This document shows positions 42,380 through 50,852 of a stretch of 64,000 nt of DNA, piece by piece (position 1 is the stretch's first letter; every line of letters starts with the position of its first letter). The notes beneath the pieces are model-generated. The model did no database searches and had not been told where the DNA came from. It saw nothing but the letters and a program-made list of their open reading frames with translations. The position numbers were made by a program, and so were the translations under genes. Source of the stretch: DATBSL01 sp964561785 (GTDB taxonomy: Bacteria > Acidobacteriota > Vicinamibacteria > Fen-336); assembly GCA_964561785.1 (NCBI GenBank), contig CAZLRF010000021.1:1-64000 (forward strand), written 5' to 3'.

Positions 42380-42718
42380 TCAGCTCCGGGTCAGCCAGCC
42401 GATCCACTGGCGCTGGGGACCGAGGTGGGTCCACTCGACGCCGTAGCGCGGCCGTCCCCAGCCCCCGCCCGCCCACACGATGCGGCCGGTGGCGGGGACG
42501 GGGTGGACCCGGCGGGCGAAGTGCATCCAGAGGATCAGCTCGTCGCCGACTCCGAGATCGGGGGTCTGGAGGGCGAGGCAGGCCCCGCCGTCCGAGAGGT
42601 TGACGGCCTCGCCGGAGACCGGGGCGATCGACTCCGCCTCGGCGGCGATCCGCACGGGGTGCGCCGGGGAGAGCCGCTCGAAGCGCCGCCTGCCGGACCC
42701 GTCGTCGCTCACCGCCAT
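42380..42718 (-). CDS. PilZ-domain protein (c-di-GMP effector-like)
   Basis: A 112-residue single-domain protein. The RRRFERL segment followed by AVNLSDGGACLAL matches the RxxxR and D/NxSxxG c-di-GMP-binding motifs of PilZ. The rest (GDELILWMHFARR, ATGRIVWAGG, RYGVEW) forms the barrel. Such proteins often act on pili, exopolysaccharide or motility. It lies alone between two converging/diverging genes, with no cyclase nearby. It may serve the chemosensory cluster 8 kb away, but nothing links them directly. Confidence 0.85.
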   Translation of the reverse strand: MAVSDDGSGRRRFERLSPAHPVRIAAEAESIAPVSGEAVNLSDGGACLALQTPDLGVGDELILWMHFARRVHPVPATGRIVWAGGGWGRPRYGVEWTHLGPQRQWIGWLTRS

Positions 42719-42807
42719 GTCGTCCTCCTGGCCGGGTCCCAGTATCCCACGGCCGGCCCGGATGGGCCCGCCGGCGTCCCGGCCCCGATGATAGGCTCGG
42801 GAGCGTC

Positions 42808-43476
42808 ATGGACAGACCGGTGGCGTCGGTTCTCCGGGCAGGGCCCGGTCCGCTCCTCGACGGCGGGTGGGACGACCCTGTGTGGGCCGCGGCGGAGACG
42901 ATCGAGGTCGCCCACTTCCGGCCGGAGGGCAGCGATCACCGCCCGCGTACGCGCGCGCGGCTGCTCCACGACGGCTCGACCCTCTTCGGGCGGTTCCGGG
43001 TGGAAGACCGCCACGTCCGCTCGGTGCACACGCGCTTCGGCGAGCCGGTATACCAGGACAGCTGCGTCGAGATCTTCCTGCAGCCGAAGCCCGGCCGGGG
43101 CTACCTGAACTTCGAGATGAACGCCGGCGGCGCGCTGCTCGCGAGCCACGTCACCGACCACCGGCGCACCCCGGACGGCTTCGCGGCCTTCCGCAGGCTC
43201 ACCGCGGAAGAGGGCGGGCGGGTCCGCGTGCGCTCCACGCTGCCGGCGGTGGTCGATCCCGAGATCGCGGCCGACTGGCAGGTCGCGTTCGCGATTCCGG
43301 TCGCCCTCCTCGAGGGGTGCGTCGGCCCGATCGGCCCCCTCCGCGGACAGGAGTGGCGGGCCAACCTCTACAAGTGCGGGGACCGCACCTCCCACCCCCA
43401 CTGGGCGGCCTGGTCGCCCGTCGACGCGCTCAACTTCCACCTCCCGCACTGCTTCGGCACCCTGCGGTTCGAGTGA
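42808..43476 (+). CDS. CBM9-like carbohydrate-binding protein
   Basis: A 222-residue protein without a signal peptide. It shares the DOMON/CBM9-like pattern with the gene at 15551: DGGWDDPVWAAAETIEV, TRARLLHDGSTLFGRFRVEDRHVR, YQDSCVEIFLQPKPGRGYLNFEMNAGGALLA, WQVAFAIPVALLEG and FHLPHCFGTLRFE. The VEIF(L) and NFE strands hold the usual binding-face acidic and polar residues. It precedes a GH3 gene by 23 bases in the same direction, suggesting joint use in glycan turnover. Confidence 0.8.
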   Translation: MDRPVASVLRAGPGPLLDGGWDDPVWAAAETIEVAHFRPEGSDHRPRTRARLLHDGSTLFGRFRVEDRHVRSVHTRFGEPVYQDSCVEIFLQPKPGRGYLNFEMNAGGALLASHVTDHRRTPDGFAAFRRLTAEEGGRVRVRSTLPAVVDPEIAADWQVAFAIPVALLEGCVGPIGPLRGQEWRANLYKCGDRTSHPHWAAWSPVDALNFHLPHCFGTLRFE

Positions 43477-43499
43477 GGGGCCGGGAATAGAATCCTCCC

Positions 43500-45359
43500 A
43501 TGCACCGACGCTCCTGCCGCCTCGCCCTCGCCGCCCTCGTCCTCTGGGCGGCCCCCTCCGCGCCCGCCGCCGAGCGGGCGCAGGCCAGGGCCGACGCCTG
43601 GGCGCGCCGGACCCTCGCGAAGATGACGCTCGATCAGAAGGTCGCCCAGCTCGTCGTGCCCGGTCTCGCCGGCGTGTACACGCCGGCCGACAGCGAGGCC
43701 GCGGAGAAGCTCCTGCGCCTGGTGCGGGCGGGCGTCGGCGGCTTCCACGTCTTCGGGGGCGGCGAGGCGCTACCCCCCGTGCTCCTCAACCCCGTCTACG
43801 GCACCTCGGGAGCGAGGGCGACCAGGGGCGAGGCGCTCGCGATCGCGGTGCTCCTGAACCGGCTCCAGCGCGCCGCGGCGCTTCCCCTCCTCTTCACCGC
43901 CGACTTCGAGGGAGGAGCGGGGTACATCGTCGGCGGCGCGACACGCTACCCGCGCGCGATGGCGCTGGGCGCGACGCGGGACGAGGGCCTCGCCGAGAGG
44001 GCGGGCCGCCTCACCGCCGGCGAGGGTCGGGTGATTGGAGTCCACGTCGACTTCTACCCGGTGGTGGACGTCAACAACAACCCCGCGAACCCGATCATCA
44101 ACCTCCGCTCCTTCGGCGAGGACCCCGCCTTCGTGGCGCGCATGGGAGTCGCCTACGCGAGGGGCGTGCAGTCGGGCGGGATGCTCGCCACCGCCAAGCA
44201 CTTCCCCGGCCACGGCGACACCGCCACCGACACCCACCTCGACCTCGCGGTGATCGAGCACCCCCGCGCGCGGCTCGACGCGGTCGAGCTCGTGCCGTTC
44301 CGCGCGGCGATCGCGGCCGGGATCGACGCGGTGATGTCGAGCCACATCCGCCTCCCCGCCCTCGACCCCACGGAGGGCCTGCCCGGGACGCTCTCGCGCC
44401 CCGTCCTCACCGGCCTCCTGCGCGAGGAGCTCGGGTTCGACGGCCTCGTCTTCACCGACTCCATGTCGATGCACGCCGTCAGCAAGCGCTTTGCGCCGGA
44501 CCGGGCGGCGGCGATGGCGGTCCGGGCGGGAGCCGACGTCGTCCTCGACTCGCCCGACCCGGAGGCGGCGATCCGCGGGATCCGGGAGGCGGTCGAGAAG
44601 GGCGAGATCCCGCGGGACCAGGTCGACCGCTCGGTCGCACGCATTCTCCGCGCGAAGGCGCGGCTCGGGCTCGACCGGGCGCGGACGGTCGACGTGGAGG
44701 CGGTCCCGGCGGGTCTCGGGGGACGCGCCCGCGAGGCCCTGGCGGTCGAGGTGGCTTCGCGGGCGATCACCCTCGTCAAGGACGACCGGACCCAGGTGCC
44801 CCTCCGGCTCCCGGCGGGCGCGCGCGTCCTCGTGCTCTCGGTGGTCGACTCCGCGAGCGCATGGCGCGAGGGCGCGCCCGGCCGCGTCTTCGTCCCCGAG
44901 CTGCGCAAGCGGCTCGCGCTCACCGCGGTCGAGGTGTCCGACCGCACGACCGCCTCCGAGATGGACCTGCTGCGCGCTCTCGCCCGCAGCCACGACGCGG
45001 TCGTCGCCGCCACCTACGTCCGGATCGCCTCCTACAGCGGGCGGATGGGCCTCGCGCCGTCGCAGGTGAGCCTGCTCGGGCAGCTCGCCTCCGACGGCGG
45101 GCGGCCCTTCGCGGTCGCCCACTTCGGGAGCCCCTACGTCGGCGAGCTCGCGCCGAAGGTCCCCGCCCTGCTCGTCGCCTTCGACTGGGGCGACGCGGCG
45201 GAGGGGGCGGCGGCGCGAGCGCTCCTCGGCGAGGCCCCGATCGGCGGGAAGCTGCCGGTGACGGTCTCCGGCCTGTTCCCCGCCGGCCACGGCCTCGAGC
45301 GGGCGGCCGTCGCCCCGGGGGCCCCGGTCGCTTCCGCGCCGCAGGAGCCGTCGCGGTGA
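43500..45359 (+). CDS. glycoside hydrolase family 3 (beta-N-acetylhexosaminidase type)
   Basis: A 619-residue exported enzyme with signal peptide (RSCRLALAALVLWAAPSAPAAE). It has the NagZ-like signature KHFPGHGDTATDTHLDLAVI, where the His and Asp of the flexible loop act as acid/base in this branch. The nucleophile Asp is in GLVFTDSMSMHAV. A C-terminal alpha/beta sandwich domain (ITLVKDDRTQVPL... KLPVTVSGLFPAGHG) follows. It likely releases terminal beta-N-acetylglucosamine from peptidoglycan or glycoconjugates in the periplasm or outside. It follows the CBM9-like gene by 23 bases. Confidence 0.9.
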   Translation: MHRRSCRLALAALVLWAAPSAPAAERAQARADAWARRTLAKMTLDQKVAQLVVPGLAGVYTPADSEAAEKLLRLVRAGVGGFHVFGGGEALPPVLLNPVYGTSGARATRGEALAIAVLLNRLQRAAALPLLFTADFEGGAGYIVGGATRYPRAMALGATRDEGLAERAGRLTAGEGRVIGVHVDFYPVVDVNNNPANPIINLRSFGEDPAFVARMGVAYARGVQSGGMLATAKHFPGHGDTATDTHLDLAVIEHPRARLDAVELVPFRAAIAAGIDAVMSSHIRLPALDPTEGLPGTLSRPVLTGLLREELGFDGLVFTDSMSMHAVSKRFAPDRAAAMAVRAGADVVLDSPDPEAAIRGIREAVEKGEIPRDQVDRSVARILRAKARLGLDRARTVDVEAVPAGLGGRAREALAVEVASRAITLVKDDRTQVPLRLPAGARVLVLSVVDSASAWREGAPGRVFVPELRKRLALTAVEVSDRTTASEMDLLRALARSHDAVVAATYVRIASYSGRMGLAPSQVSLLGQLASDGGRPFAVAHFGSPYVGELAPKVPALLVAFDWGDAAEGAAARALLGEAPIGGKLPVTVSGLFPAGHGLERAAVAPGAPVASAPQEPSR

Positions 45360-45383
45360 CGTGCCGGCTCCGCCACGGGCCCC

Positions 45384-46820
45384 TCAGACGACGGCGGGAA
45401 CGACGAACGGCTCGCGGTACTCCCGGCTCAGCAGGGCGAGGGCCTGCGGCGTCGCGCTGGGGCCGGCGAACGTCTCCTGCGCGGGGTCGATCTCGAGCAC
45501 CCCGCTCAGCCTGAAGTCGCTCATCGCCGGGTCGACCCCGTTGGCCTCGACGTGGGCGCGGAAGCCGTCCAGCGTGTCGGCCCAGGGTGCGAAGTCCGAG
45601 GCGATCTCCATCGCCCGCCCCCGCTCGTACCCGGCGCCGAGGCGGTAGGCGATGTTCGCCAGGTGGGACCAGCAGCTCGAGTAGTGCGTCTGCTCGACGG
45701 GGGCGTTGAGGACCTTCGGATCGCGCCGGCGCAGCGCCTCGACGAAGTTCTTCGCGTGCGCCTCGCCGCCGTCCCCGTCGAACTGCTCGAGACGCTTGCC
45801 GTCGTTGCCGTAGCTCCAGCCGCCGCCTCGCCCCCCGGCGTAGTACCCGTCCTCGAACTGGATGACGAAGCCGCTGCGGATGCCCCGGAAATGGGGCTCG
45901 GCCTTGACCCCGGCCTTCGACGGGAGGTTCGACAGCGCGAAGATCACGGGGACGATCCCCGTGTCGTAGTAGACGAAGTGGACGTTCGGCGTCTCCCCCG
46001 CGTCGCTCCAGAGGAGGCGGGCGCCGCCGGCGAGGACGCGCCTCGGCAGCGTGCACCGGTCGGAGAGCACGTTGCGAATGTCGTCGAGGACGTGCACTCC
46101 CCAGTTGCCGAGCTCGCCGCTGCCGGTGTTCCAGCTCCAGTGCCAGTCGTAGTGGAACTTCTCGCGGTGGATGGGGAGGTCCCGGGCGGGGCCGAGCCAC
46201 AGGTCGTAGTCGACGGACGGGGGCGGCGCGAGCGGCGTGGACCTCTTGCCGATGCCCTCGCGCAGGCCGTAGCGGTTCCCCCGGATCCAGAGCATCCGGC
46301 CCAGCTTCCCGGACCGGACGAGCTCCCGGATCTTCGGCTGCGCGGGACAGGAGCGCTGCTGGGTGCCGCCCTGCACGATGCGCCCGTACTTGCGGGCGGC
46401 CTCCACGATCCTCCGTCCCTCCCAGACGGTCTGGGCGAGGGGCTTCTCGACGTAGACGTCCTTGCCCGCCTGGCAGGCCCAGACGGCGGCCAGCGCGTGC
46501 CAGTGGTTGCAGGTCGAGATCACCACCGCGTCGATCGCCTTGTCGTCCAGCAGCTTGCGGAGGTCCTTGATCGCGCGGGCCTGCGGGAACTGCGCCTGAG
46601 CGGCCGCCATGCGCTGCTCGTCGGGGTCGCAGACGGCGGCCACGCGCACGCCGGGGATCCCCCCGAACCACTTCGCGGAGAAGGCGCCGCGGTCTCCGAC
46701 GCCGATGAATCCCAGGTTGATCGCGTCGTTGGCGCCCAGGACGCGGCGCGCCGGAAGAGCCAGCGCGGAGGCGCCGGCGGCGGCGCTGAGCAGGAACGTT
46801 CGGCGGGATGAGTGAGGCAT
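45384..46820 (-). CDS. Tat-exported Gfo/Idh/MocA-family oxidoreductase
   Basis: A 478-residue protein from ATG 46820 with a GGGAGC site. SSRRTFLLSAAAGASALALPARRVLGA is a Tat signal, so the NAD(P)-bound enzyme is folded before export. The Rossmann fold reads NLGFIGVGDRGAFSA, and the family motif VYVEKPLAQTVWEGRRI contains the catalytic EKP lysine. The C-terminal domain (DLWLGPARDLPIHREKFHYDWHWSWNTGSGELGNWGVHVLDDIRNVL) is typical of the large exported MocA group in Acidobacteria and Planctomycetes. Substrates are probably sugars or glycans; this is inferred. Confidence 0.88.
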   Translation of the reverse strand: MPHSSRRTFLLSAAAGASALALPARRVLGANDAINLGFIGVGDRGAFSAKWFGGIPGVRVAAVCDPDEQRMAAAQAQFPQARAIKDLRKLLDDKAIDAVVISTCNHWHALAAVWACQAGKDVYVEKPLAQTVWEGRRIVEAARKYGRIVQGGTQQRSCPAQPKIRELVRSGKLGRMLWIRGNRYGLREGIGKRSTPLAPPPSVDYDLWLGPARDLPIHREKFHYDWHWSWNTGSGELGNWGVHVLDDIRNVLSDRCTLPRRVLAGGARLLWSDAGETPNVHFVYYDTGIVPVIFALSNLPSKAGVKAEPHFRGIRSGFVIQFEDGYYAGGRGGGWSYGNDGKRLEQFDGDGGEAHAKNFVEALRRRDPKVLNAPVEQTHYSSCWSHLANIAYRLGAGYERGRAMEIASDFAPWADTLDGFRAHVEANGVDPAMSDFRLSGVLEIDPAQETFAGPSATPQALALLSREYREPFVVPAVV

Positions 46821-46940
46821 GAGTGCTCCCTGAAGCTCGGACCCGGCGGCGGGCCGGGCTAGACGATAGACGATCGCGCGCGCCCGCGCCACGGGGCCGG
46901 CATGGCCCCGGACGGACCATCCGTCGCGACCGCCCGTGAG

Positions 46941-47288
46941 CTAGGCCAGCACCTTCCGGTACGTCTCCTCGTCGAAGCCGACGAGGATCGTCCGGCCCAC
47001 GCGCAGCGTCGGCGCGCGCAGGTTGCCGGTGGGCCCCAGCATCAGCCTCTCGACGGTGGCCTTGTCGGGCTTCTCCGCCCTGAGGTCGATCCGTTCGACC
47101 TTCTTGCCGCGGGCCGCGATCAGCACGTCGGCCCCCTTCAGCATCTCGAGCGCGTCCTTCAACCCGAGGCGCACCTTCTTCGCGTCCACCAGCTCGGCCG
47201 TGTCGACCTTCCTCTGCGCAAGGAACCCCTGCGTCTTGCCGCAGGTCGTTCAGCCGGGCCGGTTGTACCGCCAGTCGACCTTCTTCAT
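46941..47288 (-). CDS. ArsC-like thioredoxin-fold selenoprotein with in-frame UGA (Sec13)
   Basis: Read from ATG 47288, the gene encodes MKKVDWRYNRPG, a TGA codon at 47250-47252 (codon 13), then TTCGKTQGFLAQRKVDTAEL and the rest to the stop at 46941: 115 residues with Sec. The UxxC arrangement (UTTC) stands exactly where ArsC-like proteins have their redox cysteine, and the frame is clean on both sides. If TGA were a stop, translation would have to start at GTG 47189 and lose the active site. The remainder (VRLGLKDALEMLKGADVLIAARGKKVERIDL... GNLRAPTLRVGRTILVGFDEETYRKVL) is the thioredoxin-like ArsC fold with the cis-proline loop in RAPTLRVG. It is probably a thiol-selenol oxidoreductase; the substrate is unknown. 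Confidence 0.82.
47202..47252 (-). promoter_or_regulatory. candidate SECIS element of the ArsC-like selenoprotein
   Basis: Directly after the UGA the mRNA can pair CUGC-(bulged G)-GCAAG (47244-47235) with CUUGCGCAG (47222-47214): nine pairs closing a 12-base loop that starts about 15 bases after UGA. An outer CGACC/GGUCG stem (47248-47244 region with 47208-47204) can extend it. The distance and the G-rich apical loop suit a bacterial SECIS read by SelB. A shorter six-pair hairpin (CCUGCG/CGCAGG) competes and would put the loop too close to UGA. It is a prediction by hand. Confidence 0.5.
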
Positions 47289-47325
47289 GTCGCGACTCCC
47301 CGCGAGAACGTACCTCGACTCCCGG

Positions 47326-48543
47326 TCAGTGGACCTTCTTCACCTTCTTGTTCAGGTAGTCCATGAGCACGTACTGGCCGAGGCTCCACGGGCTCGTGAA
47401 GTAGGCCTTGCCCCGGCACATCTCGCTCACCTTCTTCACGAACGCCACGAGCTCGCGGTCGCGGGCCAGCATGAACGTGTTGATCAGGATGCCCTGCCGG
47501 CGGCAGTTCGCGACCTCCTTGAGGGTGAGGGCGACGACCCGTGCGTCGAGGCCGAAGGGGTTGCGGTAGATCCGCCCGTCGGGCTCGGTGAGGGCCGACG
47601 GCTTGCCGTCGGTGATCATCACGATCTGCTTCATGTCCTTGCGCTGGCGCGCGAGGATCCGCTGGGCGAGGCGCAGGCCCTCGCGGGTGTTCGTGTAGTG
47701 CGGCCCCACCCGCACCCGGGCGAGCTGGGAGATCGGCACCTCCTCCGCGGAGTCGTGGAACAGGACGAGGTGCAGGCTGTCGCCGGGATACTGGGTCCGG
47801 AGCAGGTGCGACAGGGCGAGGGCGACCTTCTTCGCCGGCGTGAAGCGGTCCTCCCCGTAGAGGATCATGCTGTGCGAGCAGTCGAGCATCACCACCGTGG
47901 CGCAGGAGGACTGGTACTCCGACTGGCGGACCTGCAGGTCCGCGTAGTCGACGTCGAGCGGGACCTGCAGCCCTTCGCGCCGGATGGCGCTGAGGAGCGT
48001 GCCGGAGACGTCGAGGTTCATCGTGTCCCCGAACTCCCAGTCCTTCGAGGGCCCCGAGGCCTCGACGCCGGTGGCGAGGTCCCGGGTGTCGTGCCGGCCG
48101 AACGAGGCCTTGCCCACCGAGCCGAGCAGGTCGCGCAGCGAGCGGTAGCCGAGAAAGTCGACGGTCTTCTCGGTGAGCTCGAACTTCACCGGCCGCCCCT
48201 CCGGGCCGTGCCCGCCCCCGCCGGTGGGGTCCTCGAAGGGCTGCGCCTCGCTCGCCCGGAGGTACCCCTCGCGCAGCAGCCGCTCGACCGTCTTCTGCAG
48301 GAACTGGTCGAGGGCCTCCTGGTCGGCCATCAGCTTCTCGAGCTCGTCGGGGGAGAGCAGCCCCCTCCGGAGCAGAGCCTCGAGGATCGCGTCGTGCAGG
48401 GCCTGGAGGTCGTCCCCGCCCCAGTCCTCCATCTCGCGGCCGAAGCCGCTCTGCAGGAAGAAGTCGGAGAGCTCGTCGACGAGCTGCTCGAGGTCGAGGT
48501 CCTCCCAGAGCTCCCCGACGTAGCGGTGGTAGCGGACGGCCAT
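47326..48543 (-). CDS. VWA-domain protein partnered with a MoxR/chelatase-like ATPase
   Basis: A 405-residue protein whose ATG overlaps the stop of the ATPase gene (ATGA). The N-terminal 200 residues are helical and charged (DLEQLVDELSDFFLQSGFG, LLSPDELEKLMADQEALDQFLQKTVERLL). The C-terminal VWA domain has a MIDAS motif LDCSHSMILYGED (DxSxS), DSLHLVLFHDSAEEV and IVMITDGKPSAL. VWA proteins coupled to MoxR/BchI-type AAA ATPases usually form chaperone-like complexes that insert metals or remodel proteins. The partner in this genome is unknown. Confidence 0.85.
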   Translation of the reverse strand: MAVRYHRYVGELWEDLDLEQLVDELSDFFLQSGFGREMEDWGGDDLQALHDAILEALLRRGLLSPDELEKLMADQEALDQFLQKTVERLLREGYLRASEAQPFEDPTGGGGHGPEGRPVKFELTEKTVDFLGYRSLRDLLGSVGKASFGRHDTRDLATGVEASGPSKDWEFGDTMNLDVSGTLLSAIRREGLQVPLDVDYADLQVRQSEYQSSCATVVMLDCSHSMILYGEDRFTPAKKVALALSHLLRTQYPGDSLHLVLFHDSAEEVPISQLARVRVGPHYTNTREGLRLAQRILARQRKDMKQIVMITDGKPSALTEPDGRIYRNPFGLDARVVALTLKEVANCRRQGILINTFMLARDRELVAFVKKVSEMCRGKAYFTSPWSLGQYVLMDYLNKKVKKVH

Positions 48544-50021
48544 CAGTTCACTTGCTTCTTGAGCTTGCGCAGCCGCTCGAGCCGCTCGAGATCGAGCTCG
48601 ACCTCGCCGCGCCGCTCGGGGGCCACGAAGCCGCGGTCGTCGCTGCGGCCGATCTTCTTCTGGGCCCAGAGCCCCTCGAGCACGAACTCCCCCGCCGCGG
48701 CCAGGAGCGGCGGGGGGTCCCCGGGCGCCACCCCGAGCGCGTCCGTGTTCTCGAGGGCCTCCGGCACCCGCTGGAGCTGGGCGAGCACCTCCTCGGCCGA
48801 AGAGCCCTCGCGGATGCGCAGCGTCCCGCCCTCCTCGAAGAAGCGCACCACCTGCCGGAAGTGGACGGAGCCGAGGTACGTCGCGAACACCTCGCCCACC
48901 GCCTCGCGGATCAGCTCCTTCGCCACGTTCTCGGCGCCCAGCAGCTCGCCCTCGTACTCGAGCTCGAACTTCCCGGTGAGCGACGGCAGCGCCGCGTAGA
49001 CGTCGGAGATGCGGGGGACCACCGGCGTCTCCCCGTTCAGCAGCGCGCGCCTCTCGGCGTTGCTGACCGCGTTCTCGAGGGCGGAGATGGGCAGGCGCTG
49101 CGACACCCCGCTGCGCCGGTCGATCTTCTTGTCCCGCCGGGCGGCGAAGGCGATCCCCTCCACGACCTCCCGCACGTAGCGGGGGATCACCAGGTCCTTC
49201 CGCCTCTCCGTCCACGCCTCCTGGGCCGTGATCGCGACCCCGTGCTCCAGCGCCGTCGGGTAGTGCGTGCGGATCTCGCTGCCGATCCGGTCCTTGAGCG
49301 GCGTGATGATCTTCCCGCGCGCCGTGTAGTCCTCCGGGTTCGCGGTGAAGACCATGCAGACGTCGACGGGCAGCCGCACCGGGTAGCCCTTGATCTGCAC
49401 GTCCCCCTCCTGGAGGATGTTGAACAGGCCCACCTGGATGCGCCCGGCGAGGTCGGGCAGCTCGTTGAGGGCGAAGATCCCCCGGTGGGCCCGCGGCAGC
49501 AGGCCGTAGTGCATGGTCAGCTCGCTCGCGAGGTCGAACCCGCCCCGCGCGGCACGGATCGGGTCCACGTCGCCGATGATGTCGGCGATCGTCACGTCGG
49601 GGGTCGCGAGCTTCTCGACGTAGCGCCGGTCGGGCGGCAGCCACTCGACCGGGGTCGCGTCGCCCCGCTCGGCCAGGAGGTCGCGGCAGCGCTTGCACAG
49701 CGGACGGAACGGGTCGTCGTTGATCTCGCAGCCGGCGACGACCGGCATCGCCTCGTCGAGCAGGCTGGTGAGGCTGCGCAGGATGCGGCTCTTCGCCTGC
49801 CCCCGCAGGCCGAGCAGGATCATGTTGTGCCGGGAGAGCACGGCGTTCACGATCTGCGGCACCACCGAGTCGTCGTAGCCGACGATGCCGGGGAAGATCG
49901 CCTCGCGCGCCTCGAGCTTGCGCAGCAGGTTGCGGCGCATCTCCTCCTTCACGGAGACGCGCCCGCCCGGGTCGGCGGGACGGGACACCTTCAGCTCGCC
50001 CAGGGTGCGGGGTCGGGACAT
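48543..50021 (-). CDS. MoxR/magnesium-chelatase-like AAA+ ATPase
   Basis: A 492-residue ATPase starting at ATG 50021 with AGGAGG upstream. Walker A is GLRGQAKSR near residue 70. The Walker B region reads GIFALNELPDLAGRIQ, with Asn in place of the usual Asp before Glu. Sensor 1 is VFTANPEDYTARGKIITPLKDRIG. A CxxxxxxxxCKRC cysteine cluster (residues about 93-110, CEINDDPFRPLCKRC) may bind zinc, which is unusual for AAA ATPases. The C-terminal helical part is rich in VAKELIREAVGEV and VHFRQVVRFFEEGG. It is coupled to the downstream VWA gene, forming a BchI/BchD-like pair. Confidence 0.85.
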   Translation of the reverse strand: MSRPRTLGELKVSRPADPGGRVSVKEEMRRNLLRKLEAREAIFPGIVGYDDSVVPQIVNAVLSRHNMILLGLRGQAKSRILRSLTSLLDEAMPVVAGCEINDDPFRPLCKRCRDLLAERGDATPVEWLPPDRRYVEKLATPDVTIADIIGDVDPIRAARGGFDLASELTMHYGLLPRAHRGIFALNELPDLAGRIQVGLFNILQEGDVQIKGYPVRLPVDVCMVFTANPEDYTARGKIITPLKDRIGSEIRTHYPTALEHGVAITAQEAWTERRKDLVIPRYVREVVEGIAFAARRDKKIDRRSGVSQRLPISALENAVSNAERRALLNGETPVVPRISDVYAALPSLTGKFELEYEGELLGAENVAKELIREAVGEVFATYLGSVHFRQVVRFFEEGGTLRIREGSSAEEVLAQLQRVPEALENTDALGVAPGDPPPLLAAAGEFVLEGLWAQKKIGRSDDRGFVAPERRGEVELDLERLERLRKLKKQVN

Positions 50022-50100
50022 GCGGGAAGACCTCCTCGTTCGATTATGGGGTCGAGCCGCCCGTCCCGTCATCCCGTCCGTCCTGCGCTAGACTCGTCCC

Positions 50101-50673
50101 ATGGGCGAGCCCGCGCGACGCCTCGCCACCTGGGACGACCTCCTGAAGACCCCCGACGACGGGCGGGTGTGGGAGGTCCTGGGCGGCAGCCTGGAGGCGC
50201 AGCCTCGTCCGCGCCCGGGCCACGGCCATTCCCAGGTCCAGCTGGCCGGCGAGCTGAGCGGGCCGTTCCACCGCGGGCGGGGCGGACCCGGTGGCTGGTG
50301 GCTGCTCTTCGAGGTCGAGGTCGAGCTCGCAGCCCACGAGATCGTCGTGCCCGACCTCGGCGGCTGGCGGCGCGAGCGCATGCCGGAGCTGCCCCCGGAT
50401 CGGCCCGTCCGGCTCCGGCCCGACTGGGTCTGCGAGATCCTCTCTCCGAGCAACCGCTGGCGCGACCGCGGCCGCAAGGCCGACCTGTACCTCCGGTTCG
50501 GCGTCCCCCACTACTGGATCGTCGACCCGGACGACCGCGGCCTCGAGGCCTTCGAGGCGCGCGACGGCGCGTGGGTCCGCCTCGGCGCGTGGACCGATGG
50601 CGACACGCCCCGCGTCCCGCCCTTCGACGCGATCGAGCTCGACGTGGGCGGGCTGTTCCCGCCGCTACCCTGA
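50101..50673 (+). CDS. Uma2-family (DUF820) restriction endonuclease-like protein
   Basis: A 190-residue protein. The PD-(D/E)XK-type core of the Uma2 family is visible: VWEVLGGSLEA, FHRGRGG, LFEVEVELAAHEIVVPDLGGWRRERMPELP (the VPDL acidic residue), DWVCEILSPSNRWRDRGRKADLYLRFGVPHYWIVDPDDRGLEAF (ExLSPS...K). Catalytic-type Asp, Glu and Lys are retained. Uma2 proteins are common in cyanobacteria and other large-genome bacteria and their role is unclear. It stands alone. Confidence 0.85.
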   Translation: MGEPARRLATWDDLLKTPDDGRVWEVLGGSLEAQPRPRPGHGHSQVQLAGELSGPFHRGRGGPGGWWLLFEVEVELAAHEIVVPDLGGWRRERMPELPPDRPVRLRPDWVCEILSPSNRWRDRGRKADLYLRFGVPHYWIVDPDDRGLEAFEARDGAWVRLGAWTDGDTPRVPPFDAIELDVGGLFPPLP

Positions 50674-50852
50674 ACGACCGCTCGGCGAATGCCTCGCGCG
50701 ACGCCAGCCGCGGGGCCGGCGGCGTGAGCATCCCTCGAGCGACGAGGTGGCGAGTGTCTCTGCCACGGCGAGCCCGAAATCCCGGTCACGCCAACGGAGG
50801 CGGACGGTTGGGCGAGGTTTGACGAAGCCGCACGCCCGGGCCTGGGACTGCG

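Noticed and set aside
47228..47245. Short hairpin CCTGCG/CGCAGG as the SECIS
   Set aside because: Its loop lies only about 10 bases after UGA, closer than usual for bacterial SECIS. The longer alternative fold with loop at 47223-47234 fits better.
47189..47252. Frameshifted or truncated ArsC pseudogene
   Set aside because: There is no frameshift, a single TGA stands exactly at the redox position, and both sides keep conserved sequence, which favours selenocysteine over decay.
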